Assembly (NCBI GenBank): GCA_014526335.1
Contig: JACTAT010000060.1
Location: forward strand, 5,994,898 to 6,058,897
Direction of reading: 5' to 3'
DNA length: 64,000 bases
Source: Chrysaora quinquecirrha
Lineage: Eukaryota; Cnidaria; Scyphozoa; Semaeostomeae; Pelagiidae
Of the stretch, positions 1 to 10,261 are shown piece by piece (position 1 is the stretch's first letter; every line of letters begins with the position of its first letter). The notes under the pieces are model-generated. The model was not told the DNA's origin, did no database searches, and was given only the letters and a program-made list of their open reading frames with translations. The position numbers and the translations under genes were made by a program.

Positions 1-347
1 GTAATAAGTCTAGGCATACAGTAAACACCAGTTAAGAAACCAATCCGTAAGAAACTCGGACCCTAGATTGTTTGACAAACAGTAGGAAACAAAAGGGTAA
101 TTAAGAGAGAACAATAGGTTCTTATTTTAAAAAGTAAGTTTCTTTAAGCTGGGACTTTGTTTTCCGTCCACGTTTTTGCTAACTACCAATTTTCCAGCTT
201 ATAATGCAGGTCTTGATAATAGTAGAAAACTTTTTCCTACCTACCTGGTATTCAAATCTTCAGCAGTTAAATTTGCGAAATCTCAATTAATTGTCAATTC
301 TCTTTTATATTGAATTGTCTCTCTTCAATTAATTCCACTCTACGATT

Positions 348-433
348 GTAGTGTGGCTGAGTGGTCAAGGCGTTCGGCTCATGATCGTGAGGTAGTGGGT
401 TCGAATCTCGTGGGGACCACTTTCCACAAGCCT
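348..433 (+). repeat. tRNA-derived SINE head (family 1, copy 1)
   Basis: About 75 bases resemble a tRNA with an A box (GTGGCTGAGTGGTC) and a B box (GGGTTCGAATCTCG), followed by GGGACCACTTTCC. Pairing of the two ends is incomplete, so it is a pol III-derived repeat head and not a working tRNA gene. Two other copies with the same AAGGCGTTC core occur at 37342-37430 and 58931-59024 on the minus strand. Confidence 0.65.
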
Positions 434-530
434 GCAGTCGACCCAGCTGTACATCCTTCTGAGGTCGCTAAGTGAGTACCTTTTTATTTCGTTTTGCAAT
501 TCAATTTCTTCTTTCTCAATTTAGTTTCAG

Positions 531-653
531 AATGCTTCGAAGGAAAAAGGTCAGATCGCAGAACGAGCGAAGAATGATTACTTAACGGCGCTTGAAAGTT
601 TCAATTCAGCTCAAACGTTGTTTTATGAATCTGACTTGCCAAGGATTATTGAC
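531..653 (+). CDS. FNBP1-like: F-BAR exon a of the CIP4/FBP17-like gene
   Basis: 123 bases, phase 0 at both ends, between an acceptor (TTTAGTTTCAG) and donor GTAAGT. Encodes 41 residues rich in charged heptads, ending YESDLPRIID, which corresponds to the helix preceding the 'MEERR' part of the FBP17 F-BAR domain. It is the first exon visible in the window. Confidence 0.88.
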
Positions 654-3376
654 GTAAGTTTCGTGAAAACTCCAGCGTGTAGATTGAATCTTAATAACAC
701 GGTATTATCTGCTTAACCATATAGTCTTTGTGGTGTTTGGGTCTGTGTTAGGTTCTAGAAGTTTTGAGTTTCTGATGATAAACCTCCACGTTACTCCACG
801 TTACTGATGACAGCCTTCAACTATACTTCGCGTTTTCAGGGTCGCTTATTATAATCTGCATGATACTTCTCACCCTCCACTAGACTGATGATACCATTCC
901 ACGTTACTGGTGATAAACCTCATCCATGGTACTTCTGATGACATCCTTCCAGGATACTTCGATTCCTCAACTGTACTTAAGATAACCTTCCATGTTTATT
1001 GTATAGCCCTGCATATCATTGATGATAACCCTTTACGATGCTTGTCACCCTCCAATGTATTAATGATGGCCATCAACGTTAATTTAATAACCCCCACATT
1101 TTTTATGTTAACCCTTCACGTTGGTATGATAACCCTCTTCGATACTTTGCATCCTTCACTGTACTGATGATAGCCGTACATCTTAAGATAATAGCCTTCA
1201 ACGATGTCGCATCCTCTACTGTACTGATGATAACTCTCAACGATACTTCACATCGTCCACTGAACTGATTATGGATACATCCTTCCAGGATACTTCGATT
1301 CCTCAACTGTACTTAAGATAACCTCCATGTTTATTGTATTCCTCCACTGTACTGATGATAACTCTCCACGATACTTTGAATCATCCACTACACCGCATAT
1401 CCTTCTCGTAACTGTGCCTCCACGTGTTAGATCTGGTAACATGGAAACATGCGAAATGTTTCCAGAGAACCAGGGAAAGTTGTCAGAATAAAAAGGGGAC
1501 AAAGAAGTATCGGGAAACAGGGATCAGGTAAAATCATCCTTATCAATCCGCTTGAATAGCAACCTAACAATTAAGCCTATAAAACTCAAGTGAACAAGGA
1601 GATTTTCTCAAGGGAACAGGATAACATGTCCCCCCCCCCTAAACGACACTCAAAGCTGAACGCTGCACCATGGCTTCACCAAATATCAGGAACTAAATTA
1701 GAATGAGGAAACAATCACATTGTCCATTGTCTGTTTATCGCATTGCTATTGCAACGAAGGCACTTGAAAGATGACTTAGCTTCCAGTCTTCTTCAGTCTC
1801 GTTCTGACAAAAGCAAGGTTGGGCCTCCAGTTCTCCTCGTAACTGCATCTCCAGTTTTACGGGTCTATTTTCTGTTTTTGTTGTTTGTACTAACGTATTC
1901 TTTTACAGATTGAGTGAGAAGCAGGTCATTGTGTTCGAAGAACTTCGAACACATTGGTGTGGGGTGGATGTCACTCACTCACTCACTCACACACTCACAC
2001 ACTCCACACTCACCAACTAACCAACGCTTGAACAATGGAAAACGTGTAACAATAGGGCCATTGTCAAGAATGCCATTAGGGCCATTGTCTCGGCCATTTA
2101 TGCGCAATTTGCGGTTAGTTGTTCACAATTCGGCCTGCAAGCACTTTTGTCAATCTGGGGTCATGTGACAACTGACTCATCCTTGTTTACTAAATGGAAC
2201 TGGAAAATTGCCACCTTGCTTTGGTAAATGACATTTCAGGCATTCTCAACATTTAACAAAGAGTTTTGCCAAAGAGCGGCAATTTCAAAACAGTTTTCAA
2301 AACAAATCATCATTAATATTATCCTCACGATGAAAATCGTCATAATAATAATAATAATGATAATAATCATCATCATCATCATGATTACTATCACCAACAT
2401 TGACGGTGTGCAACATCTAAAGGAACGCTACCACCACCACAACCAGCCCTACAACCATCACCTCGACCACCCTATCACCACCACCGGAACCACCCTACAA
2501 CCATCACCTCGACCACCCTTATCACCACCACCACAACTACCCCTACAACCATCACCACGATCACCCCTATCACAACCACCACAACCACCCCTTCAGCACC
2601 ACAACCACCTCTATCACCACCACCATACCCACCATACAACCACAATCACCCCTACCAACCAGCATCATGATCATCGTGTTCATCAACATCATCATCATAA
2701 CCACCACCATTATCATCATAATCATTATCGTCATCGTTGTGCATACCGATGAACATCTTTCATCATTTGACCGAAATAGCTATATTCAGCCAGAGTCGTT
2801 CTTCGAACATGCCCATAGGGCCCCTATGTTTTTACGTAATGTTTTGGAAATGTCTTGCAGGGATGGAAAGTCATTTTTCTACGATTTTAGCTGATCTCTG
2901 TACAGAAATTTTGATTTAGAATTTTCTTTCCTTCCCAGGATAAGGTGCAGTCCGCAGAAGAAGCTCGAATCCAGAAGCTGCAAGATTTCTTCAGACAATT
3001 CACCGAATCTCAGAGAGTCACTATTCCAATTATTCACAGGTGCCTCGAAGGCATGGACACAGCTGCTAATATCTGTGACCCTAAAAAGGTAAGTATGCAA
3101 ATATGTCTAGTGTTTATCAGCCAATATTGACATGAATAGGTAAGCACAACTACTTAAAGCCATGATGACCTCATTAATGTCTGTGCGGTTTTAAATCGTG
3201 GACCATTCACAGTACTGTTTAAGAGATACTAAGGGAGTTCTAAATGAGATGCCACAGAAGACTGCTTGGATCACTTGGAAGCAGAAAATATTGGACAGTG
3301 ATGCTCAAGAACGAATGAGCAACATTCTTGGAAAACAGGCTCAACTGACTGACTGACTGGCTGGCTGACTGACTGA

Positions 3377-3445
<69 letters not shown>

Positions 3446-3690
3446 ACTGGCTGGCTGGCTGGCTGACTGACTGACTGACTGACTGACTGACTGACTGACT
3501 GACTGACTGACTGACTGACTGACTGACTGACTGACTGACTGACTGACTGACTGACTGACTGACTGACTGACTGACTGACTGACTGACTGACTGACTGACT
3601 GACTGACTGACTGACTGACTGACTGACTGACTGACTGACTGACTGACTGACTGACTGACTGACTGACTGACTGACTGACTGACTGACTGA

Positions 3691-3728
<38 letters not shown>

Positions 3729-6700
3729 AGCTGGCTGACACTGACTGACTCACTGACTGACTGACTGACTCACTGACTGACTGACTGACTGACTGACTGA
3801 CTGACTGACTGACTGACTGACTGACTGACTGACTGACTGACTGACTGACTGACTGACTGACTGACTGACTGACTGACTGACTGACTGACTGACTGACTGA
3901 CTGACTGAATGACTGACTGACTGACTGACTGACTGACTGACTGACTGACTGACTGACTGACTGACTCACTCACTCACTCACTCACTCACTCACTCACTCG
4001 CTCACTCACTCACTCACTCACTCACTGACTGGCTGACTGACTGTGTAGATAGCTAGATAACTGACTCTCCAACTAGCTAACTAAATTACAGACTAACAAA
4101 CTAATTAATTAGTTAACTAACTACCTGGATGACTAAATCACCAGCTCACTTACTAACTCACTAACTAGTGCATCAACTGTAACGTCTTGCTTAATAATTC
4201 AATGTTGCTCTCTCCATCAAATTTCCGTTCGTTTGCGCTGTACTAACCCCGGAAATCAATTCTTATCGTTAATTTTTCTTTGGTTTTCAGGATTCACAAA
4301 CTTTGATCGACAATTACAAAACAGGGAACCCACGACCTGAAGAAGCTCCTTTTGAAGAGTTTGGGAAACCACAGCAAGGGCCAGCACCTGGGCAGCGATC
4401 CCCAAAGCCATCAAGACATAACAAAACAATTCATGAAAAGAAAAGTCGTTTATTTCTTAGTCGCGAGAAGGTAGGGGTTTCAAAATATGAACTCAATTGT
4501 ATCAAGGGCAATCTGTTTGAAGTCAAGCTCGAATGTAGGTTTGGGAAGTATCAGAGTGCAATGATCCAAGGTATTTAGCTTGATTAGATTTGTTACCCTA
4601 GCCATACTTTTCGTGACTTTTTCGCACTTCTTCATTTCGGTTTCATTTTATTTTTATCATATCATATCATTTTTATTTGTAGAATACAAAAAATCTATTA
4701 AAATTACAAGAAATCTAAAAATCTAGAAAAATGCTTATTCTACGCGACCTAAAAAAAGCAACGTTTATCTAGATTAAGCCGCAAATTTAAGTTTAAAATA
4801 CATGAAACTAAAAAGAAATACAGGATATATCAATAAGTTTTAAGATACAAATAATCTTTCACATATTACCTATTTTCAAAACTCCATATTTTTTTTTTAT
4901 TTTCATTTTGTCATTTTTTTTTACTTTTTTTTGCTACTGCTACATATAACTAAACAAAACAAGAGTAAAGCGAATATTAAATTAAGCCTTCAATCTACCA
5001 TTTTTTGAGAACGGATTTTTTGTAAAATATAACTGGGATAAGTTACGATTCATAAGCAGAGATCATGGTCTCTTTTACTTTGCTGCAGAAAGTGTTATGC
5101 TCTTGAATCATCTTTAAGGAGGGAGTAAGCCTGTTCCATCAGCTGACTGACTGCTTTTCAGGAGACATTTTTACGACAAGATTTTAATATCAATTCATCC
5201 TATTGGAAAATGATACACTTTCTTTCGCTTTTATTGAGACTTGATGCTTTTTATAGAAAAATGTACTAAATCAAGAAGAATATGCAGATGATTTTAGTGA
5301 ATTGCCACCTGAACAAAGACGGAAAAAATTCCACAAGAAGATTAAAGAATTGGAAGAACAAGCAAATCAACTTACGAAAGCTAGGTAGGTACAGAAGAGT
5401 TTTGAAAATTTTAATTTAACTCACTGGTTCATATTATCCTGGTCGAGTAAATAAGATACTCGGTTCTGCAAGGCTGTATCATGCAGGAACCTGAATTAAT
5501 TTCAATTTATTTTTAGTTCTTCCCGTTCATCATTTATCTGTTGTATTTATAATGATTTGCTTATTGGCTTATTCATTTATTTGCTTATTGACTGTTAATC
5601 TTTAATTAGTTATATCTTTAAATATTTTGATAATTTTCTTTTTTAACATAAATTTCAATTAAAATTTTATATTCCAATTGTAGCTGTTAATTATTTTGAG
5701 TAGTATGGAAGTAAGCGCCCCAGACTCGATAAGCTTTGCTTCTTCTGGGGCGTATGTCAACGTATGTACCGTTAGTTACTCACTAGGTAATATTTTGTCA
5801 TGAACCATCATTATTATAATTGATGCATCGTTTTCGTTGAAACATTGCTTTAGGCAGTCAGTGCATAAGATGGTTAATGCGTCAGCTGAATGAATGAGTA
5901 AATTGGTTATTTCGCGATGTCTTGTACTAAGCTGTTACTTCACCAACCACTTGGCCATTTAATATGTGTATTTAGCAGTCAGTTTATCCAGCAATTAACG
6001 CAAAATCGAGTCAGAGCATGTTGAATAACTTGCATCGAAAAAATGAAGGTGGTGAAGGTGGTAGTGAAATGTTGTATTAAGCGTCAATTGCTAGGATCTT
6101 GGTAGCATGGTATCTAATCCAGAACTCGATCTTTGCTATGATGCTACCAAAGCTGGGGCTACATCTTCGACTTCGCTGAGCTTCTGACAACAAGAGCTAG
6201 CTGGATTAGGCAACAACGCCAGCATACATTTAAACGATCAATGCATTACTTGGTTTATGCATCAAGCAGTTCGTGTATCAAGCCATGTATTCATTAGACA
6301 TTTGATGCATCAGACACTCAGTATACGTCACAACGTCAACCACTGCATTAGGCCATCTATTTATTAGATGCTTGACATTTGAAACATGGTGAAAGAGATG
6401 CATCGAACAATCAATGCATCCGGCAGCTTGTGTTGTACCATGTATTTTAATAAGGTGCTTTCTGCAACAGGTGATGTGTTTCGAAGCATCTATAGCGTCC
6501 TATCAACAAGGCACTGAATGCTACAGAAACTCTGAAGGATGAAATCTTAGATATCTTTAGCAACTTTGAGAGCTGTATCTGAGTCGTATTTAAAAAGGTG
6601 TTTAGCAAATAAAAGTTATTTTTTACTCATAAAAACACGAAAGGAACAATCTCACCGCGAATATCTCTGTTGTTGGAAAACTTGCAAGAAAAGACTAACT

Positions 6701-8612
6701 GTGTGCTTTTTATTTCCGAAGTACATATTAAGAAGGTGTTCATTGTAATAGGCACTGAATGCTGAATGATACCTCATCAATGTTACTAGGTTTGAATCGA
6801 ACCCAACAAAACCTTGAACTTGTTTGGTTTTTTCAGGGAAGGAATGGTGAAAATCTCAGAAACTTGTCAACAGTTTGGTGGTGATCTTCAAAGCATCCAG
6901 TCTCAGCTAGAAAATAACGCGAAAGAAATCGATAAAGTTAATTTGCTTCTTCATCAGTATAGAGTAAGTACAGGGAGAGAAGCTGCTAGAAAACCTCGTC
7001 CTTTATTTGCTTTTGAATCTATTTTGCATTTGTGTAAGGCCCTGGCCAAACGATCAAACATTGTTGGTACAGCATTTTAAATTTGCTTTACAAAAAATGT
7101 TTGACCGTTTGGCCACGCCCAAAAGCATTTTGCTTGACAAGCAAAAGTAACAAAATTTGTGACGTGATGTTTTTGAAAAAGTTCAAAAACATTTTTTGTT
7201 TGACCCAAACAAAAAATGATGGACGAACAATGTTTTTGGACGTGGCCAAACGGTCAAACATTTTGCTTGACAAGCTAATCTCAAATGTTGGACCAAAAAT
7301 GTTCGACCGTTTGGCTAGGGCCTAAGGGGCCCTAAATGATGATTTTTACCCATCTAAAACCTGTTTACACCCCTTTACTAGCGATATATTTTATTGAATG
7401 ACAAAACTTGAACAAAACGTGCGAGACAGTTCCTTAGGCCCTAGCAAAACGATCAAACATCGTTGGTCAGACATTTGAGATCTGCTTGTCACGAAAAATG
7501 TTTGACCGTTCTGCCACGTCCAAAAACATTGCTCCTCCAACTTTTTTGTTCGGGTCAAGCAGAAAATGTTTTTTCAGGAACTTTTTCAGAAACTTCACGC
7601 CACAAATTTTGTTCCTTTTACTTGTCAAGCAATGTTTTTTATCGTCGCTAAACAGTCGAACATTTGTTGTTCAGCAAATTTAAAATGTTGGACCAACAAT
7701 GTTTGATCGTTTGGCCAATGCCTTAAAGAAATCTTGTTCTTCGTTTCTTACTTATTAATATGTGTTCTACTTTTCTTTTATTTAGTGTTACTTAGCTGTT
7801 GTGGAGCAGACAAATCCTCCCCAGCAGCCTGCGCAACTAAGCACCTCCTCATCAATGCAAAGTATCTCGAGTACAGCTTCGAATGATCAAGCAGTTAATT
7901 TACCACAGCCGGCCGAGGTTCCTCAACCGAATGCCAACGATCAAGCAGCAGGAGCACCTCCGCCTGCCCCACCACCGCCACCCTCGTTAAGCCCCCCTGT
8001 CGTTGATGAGTTTGATGAACCGAAATGTACAGTTCTCTACGATTTTCAGGGTGAGCCGTCAAACATTACATTATACCCTTGTATTTTATTATCCCTTTCC
8101 TCACTGTTAACAGTATCTCTATATATCTTATAGGTCATACACCTTTGCATTTACCCCCTCTTATTTAATACCCCTTTTTTAACCCTCCTCTCTCTTTAGT
8201 CACCCCTGTCACCTTTGTCACCCCTTGTCTTTTAACCCCTTTCCTTTTCAAATCAAGTGTTTTCAAGTATACTGCATAGAAGCTTTTTGTAAAAAAAATG
8301 CTGGTGATTTGTAACTGACTCTAGAAATTCATATGGAACCTTATAACAAGAATCTGCTTGGCCTCAGCTGAATCATCAGGTTTCTTACAAGCGGGTGGTT
8401 ACTCTAGTATAACTGATGGTTAATAATTGTGGTAATAACAACAGCAAATACTAAGATGTATTTATCTTTTTGAAGGTCGATCAGATGGAGAGCTCACAGT
8501 ATCCGCTGGGGAGGAGCTTATTGTTGTCGAAGATGATGGAAGTGGTTGGACTTTGGTTGCTAGAGGAGGCGAAGAAGGTTATGTACCAACAACATATTTA
8601 GAGAAACTATAA
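531..8612 (+). CDS. FNBP1-like: CIP4/FBP17/Toca-1 family F-BAR-HR1-SH3 protein, 3' part (7 exons)
   Basis: Spliced coding region of a membrane-bending adaptor that, in this family, links Cdc42 and N-WASP/dynamin to curved plasma membrane in endocytosis and actin assembly. Seven exons (531-653, 2939-3088, 4291-4470, 5257-5384, 6837-6963, 7786-8050, 8476-8612) join in one frame to give 369 residues and a TAA stop. Order: distal F-BAR coiled coil (exons 1-3), HR1 Cdc42-binding coiled coil with the family signature ELPPEQRRKK (exons 4-5), a Ser/Gln/Pro-rich linker with a PPPAPPPPP run (exon 6), and a C-terminal SH3 split over exons 6-7 (ALYDF-like VLYDF, then GWTLV and GYVPTTYLEKL). Every intron is GT-AG. 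The start codon and proximal F-BAR lie left of the window. Vertebrates have three paralogues (FNBP1, FNBP1L, TRIP10); a single invertebrate orthologue is expected, so the symbol names the family only. Confidence 0.93.
770..1420 (+). repeat. Minisatellite with TGTACTGATGATA core
   Basis: Repeated, diverged units with the shared cores TACTGATGATA and CCTCCACTGTACT recur every 35-60 bases. The same cores form the interior of the inverted-repeat element at 57142-57467, so this is probably an old expanded relic of that element family. Confidence 0.6.
2330..2745 (+). repeat. Simple repeats: ATA/ATC then CAC/ACC
   Basis: Two adjoining microsatellite-like tracts: AT-rich trinucleotides to ~2400, then imperfect CAC/ACC triplets to ~2650, ending in CAT/ATC triplets. 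All reading frames through it are low-complexity. Confidence 0.8.
2939..3088 (+). CDS. FNBP1-like: F-BAR exon b of the CIP4/FBP17-like gene
   Basis: 150 bases, phase 0 at both ends (CTTCCCAG acceptor, GTAAGT donor). Encodes DKVQSAEEARIQKLQDFF onward to CLEGMDTAANICDPKK. It aligns by eye with the FBP17 stretch in which the helix is followed by a conserved 'C-L-x-G-M/I' and a D-x-K-K-D junction. Confidence 0.9.
3341..4036 (+). repeat. (CTGA)n / (CTGG)n / (CTCA)n microsatellite
   Basis: About 700 bases of uninterrupted tetranucleotide repeat, in blocks: mixed CTGA/CTGG at 3341-3470, pure CTGA to ~3690, CTGG to ~3740, CTGA to ~3960 and CTCA to ~4025. The minus-strand Ser-Gln-Ser-Val open frames are artefacts of the 4-base period. 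It lies in the intron between two F-BAR exons. Confidence 0.97.
4291..4470 (+). CDS. FNBP1-like: F-BAR end and linker exon of the CIP4/FBP17-like gene
   Basis: 180 bases, phase 0. Begins DSQTLIDNYKTGNPRPEE, the family's 'DSQxVIDxYKSGxxxPGD' end of the F-BAR extension, then a basic linker KPSRHNKTIHEKKSR. The donor is GTAGGG, weaker than the others. The frame stays open about 100 bases past the donor, so intron retention would still give a short tail. Confidence 0.88.
4471..5256 (+). other. Intron, AT-rich, no feature recognised
   Basis: AT-rich intron between the linker exon and the first HR1 exon. It has T-rich runs at 4885-4935 and no repeat or coding signal that I recognise. Confidence 0.5.
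5257..5384 (+). CDS. FNBP1-like: HR1 domain, first exon
   Basis: 128 bases after acceptor TTTTATAG, ending in phase 2 at donor GTAGGT. Encodes KNVLNQEEYADDFSELPPEQ and then RRKK and a helical stretch. The LPPEQRRKK motif is diagnostic of the HR1 domain of CIP4/FBP17/Toca proteins and starts the first helix of the Cdc42-binding coiled coil. Confidence 0.92.
5850..6480 (+). repeat. Diverged GATGCATC tandem repeat interrupted by a SINE
   Basis: Phrases such as GATGCATC, AATGCATC and GTGCATC recur every ~35-55 bases at 5850-6040 and again at 6230-6430. The break between them is a SINE (6046-6236), so the insertion came after the tandem expansion. Confidence 0.5.
6046..6236 (-). repeat. SINE family 2, copy 1
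   Basis: On the minus strand it reads AGAAGCTCAGCGAAGTCG, then GTAGCATCATAGCAAAGATC, then a tail ending in TTTCACTACCACCTTCACC. The same body (AGCTCAGCGAGGTCGGGG, GTAGCGTCACAGCCAGGGTC, GAGGTCTCG, GGCGCTAAAT, CACCATTTCACCTT) occurs near 46.2-46.7, 48.3-48.6, 54.7-54.9 and 63.0-63.3 kb. Confidence 0.65.
6837..6963 (+). CDS. FNBP1-like: HR1 domain, second exon
   Basis: 127 bases after acceptor TTTTTTCAG; the first G completes an Arg codon split by the intron, and the last codon is AGA before GTAAGT. Encodes the second HR1 helix (SETCQQFGG turn, then QSQLENNAKEIDKVNLLLHQ), matching the antiparallel hairpin partner of the previous exon. Confidence 0.9.
7038..7322. mobile_element. MITE A1, terminal inverted repeats, TAA target duplication
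   Basis: Starts GGCCCTGGCCAAACGATC and ends GACCGTTTGGCTAGGGCC, which are imperfect inverse complements; TAA flanks both sides. A 3-bp TWA duplication with GGCC-type ends suggests a PIF/Harbinger-derived non-autonomous element (superfamily is inference). No transposase. Lies in the intron between HR1 and linker exons. Confidence 0.75.
7437..7722. mobile_element. MITE A2, same family, TTA target duplication
   Basis: Starts GGCCCTAGCAAAACGATC and ends GATCGTTTGGCCAATGCC, with TTA directly repeated on both flanks. Length 286, one base longer than its neighbour 114 bases upstream, and similar inside (TTGACAAGCA, AAACATTTTTTG motifs), so both are full-length copies of one family. Confidence 0.75.
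7786..8050 (+). CDS. FNBP1-like: Proline-rich linker and start of SH3
   Basis: 265 bases after acceptor TTTATTTAG, ending in phase 1 at donor GTGAGC. Starts CYLAVVEQ (end of HR1), followed by ~60 residues of low-complexity Ser/Gln/Ala/Pro including PPPAPPPPPPS, then DEPKCTVLYDFQG, the first strand and RT-loop start of the SH3. The polyproline is itself a potential SH3 or profilin ligand; that is inference. Confidence 0.9.
8476..8612 (+). CDS. FNBP1-like: SH3 domain, terminal exon
   Basis: 137 bases from acceptor TTTTTGAAG to TAA. Encodes RSDGELTVSAGEELIVVEDD, GSGWTLVARGGEEGYVPTTY, LEKL. The acidic RT loop, conserved Trp, and GYVPxxY end are those of SH3 ligand-binding surfaces; in this family the partners are N-WASP and dynamin. 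The protein ends four residues after the last strand, as usual for CIP4/Toca proteins. Confidence 0.93.
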
Positions 8613-8766
8613 TCTGTGTTTACTGGCGCTGCATTTAACGTTGTGAGTAATTGCTTGTTTTTATTTGTGCGTGTTGTACTGTATATCCTCTGATAACTAA
8701 ACCATGAGATTATTTTCTTATTATTTTAGCATAGTTAGATACCTATTTTTAATTCAAATGCGGGCT

Positions 8767-8772
8767 AATAAA
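8767..8772 (+). terminator. Polyadenylation signal of the CIP4/FBP17-like gene
   Basis: A canonical AATAAA lies 155 bases after the stop codon at 8612, the first one downstream. It predicts a short 3' UTR ending near 8790. No RNA evidence is available from sequence alone. Confidence 0.55.
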
Positions 8773-9508
8773 GTTAGTCTCCTCAAAATAAGGTACACAA
8801 TATACCCTTTTACGGTTCTCGTGCAGTGTAGGGTTTCTTTGTTGCCTGCATTGTTACGTGTTATTTTATGATTCGATATTGGGGGTTGCTGCCCCAAGTC
8901 CCCGCTTTAACAGTCTGCATGTTCCGATTCAACGAAAATCTTAGCTTCATTGATGCCGCGAACTGTTTTTGAAAGAAAGATGGTTTACTTGATTTTAGAA
9001 AAGAATCTCGAAGGTACAATTTTCGTTCTCTCTGCTCGTGCCATTTTGAACTCTATTAAAATACAATTTGATTAGAGCATTACAGGTAACTAGGTACCCC
9101 TAAACTGCATTCTTACCCTTTTAAATGATGCAGTCAGAATTGGAGGCGACAAACACGTTCCCTCTATTCACAGGTTTCAAACATTGCTGACCTTGGTTCA
9201 AATCTTGGTAATTTAGGCCTAGATGTGCATACCATACCTTTACCCCCAAATATAATTAGGATAATGATTATTGTCAGTATTGATATAGCTTAGCTGAGTT
9301 TAATCATTTTTCTGTTAAGATAATCCAAAAGGCCCAAAATATCCAAAAGGTTCGCAATTCATTTCTAAGCAAGCAAATTGCCCCACTATTAGAAGTTAGT
9401 ACGTAATAGCTAAAAGAAGACAATCTACAATCCTTGCCAAAAATATTAGAGACACTTTTTATAAGTATGTTTTAAGGGGAACTTGGCTCTATTTTAATAT
9501 ATTTGAAT

Positions 9509-9581
9509 TATTAGCTCCCCCTGCCTCAATGTTGGGACAACTTATACCATCACTTTCACCAACATTGAGTCAGGGGTAGAG
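9509..9581. other. Inverted repeat with ~22-bp arms
   Basis: Arm CTCCCCCTGCCTCAATGTTGG (split here for reference as CTCCCCCTG + CCTCAATGTTGG) pairs with CCAACATTGAG + TCAGGGGTAGAG, with one or two mismatches and a loop of about 25 bases. It could be a remnant hairpin or short MITE; no target duplication is obvious. Confidence 0.55.
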
Positions 9582-10261
9582 GAGATTGGTATGCATCTTG
9601 AAAATGACTAATTTGAAAAAAATCGTCTAAGTGTTCCAGCATTTTTAGCGAGGATTGTAAGCAACTGTTTGCCTTCAGGCCGCTGACGCACTGAGGTGCC
9701 TTTAATTTCTTACCTTAACTTTGTTTCGCCTTAGGTAAACATATATGACATATTTCCTATATAACTTTTATTAAAATAGCTGTCTTAAATTTTTTCCTCC
9801 TTTTTAACGATTTTCTTATTTCTTATTGAAAAATCACAACCCTGGTACTTTAATCAATATCTTAGAATATCATGTTAATTACGTAATTACTTTACTTTTA
9901 ATAATATTAACACTTTTATATCGTTATTCATAAATCAGAATTGATATAGATAATTAAGGTTGTATACTAGAATTTCTTGCATTTTATGTATCTAGTTTTA
10001 ATAGTTTTAAGCAAATTTGGGCTTTTATTTTCCATCTTATTTTCCCGAATGACTTTTAGTTTTAAATGACAATTATTATGATTGATTTTTCCTGCTTGAT
10101 AAAATATATTTCATTTATCTTAACTATCTCTTCAACTAAGACAACAAGAGCTGTTTGTATCTTAATTTAACAACTGAAATTTATTTTCTGCACAGATAAT
10201 ATAAATGTTTTAATGAAACAATTTCGTTACTTTTTGATCAGTTCTTCGTAACTTTACAGGC

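Larger units (their letters stand above)
654..2938 (+). other. Intron with minisatellite and simple repeats
   Basis: Intron of the CIP4/FBP17-like gene. 770-1420 carries many diverged copies of a ~40-bp unit containing CCACTGTACTGATGATA; 1976-2010 is CTCA-rich; 2330-2400 is ATA/ATC-rich; 2430-2745 is a CAC/ACC-rich tract, which gives a spurious histidine/proline-rich open frame. No exon recognised inside. Confidence 0.7.
8613..10261 (+). other. 3' UTR and AT-rich spacer before the satellite
   Basis: The 3' UTR probably ends near 8790. The rest is AT-rich, without open frames of note. An imperfect inverted repeat with CTCAATGTTGG arms sits at 9509-9581. Confidence 0.5.

Noticed and set aside
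348..420. A functional tRNA gene
   Set aside because: A and B boxes are present but the acceptor and anticodon stems do not pair fully, and diverged copies with the same downstream sequence exist; it is a SINE head.
2228..2752. His/Pro-rich 174-codon protein
   Set aside because: Lies wholly in CAC/ACC and CAT simple repeats within an intron.
3727..3973. Ser-Gln-Ser-Val repeat proteins
   Set aside because: Translation of a tetranucleotide microsatellite.
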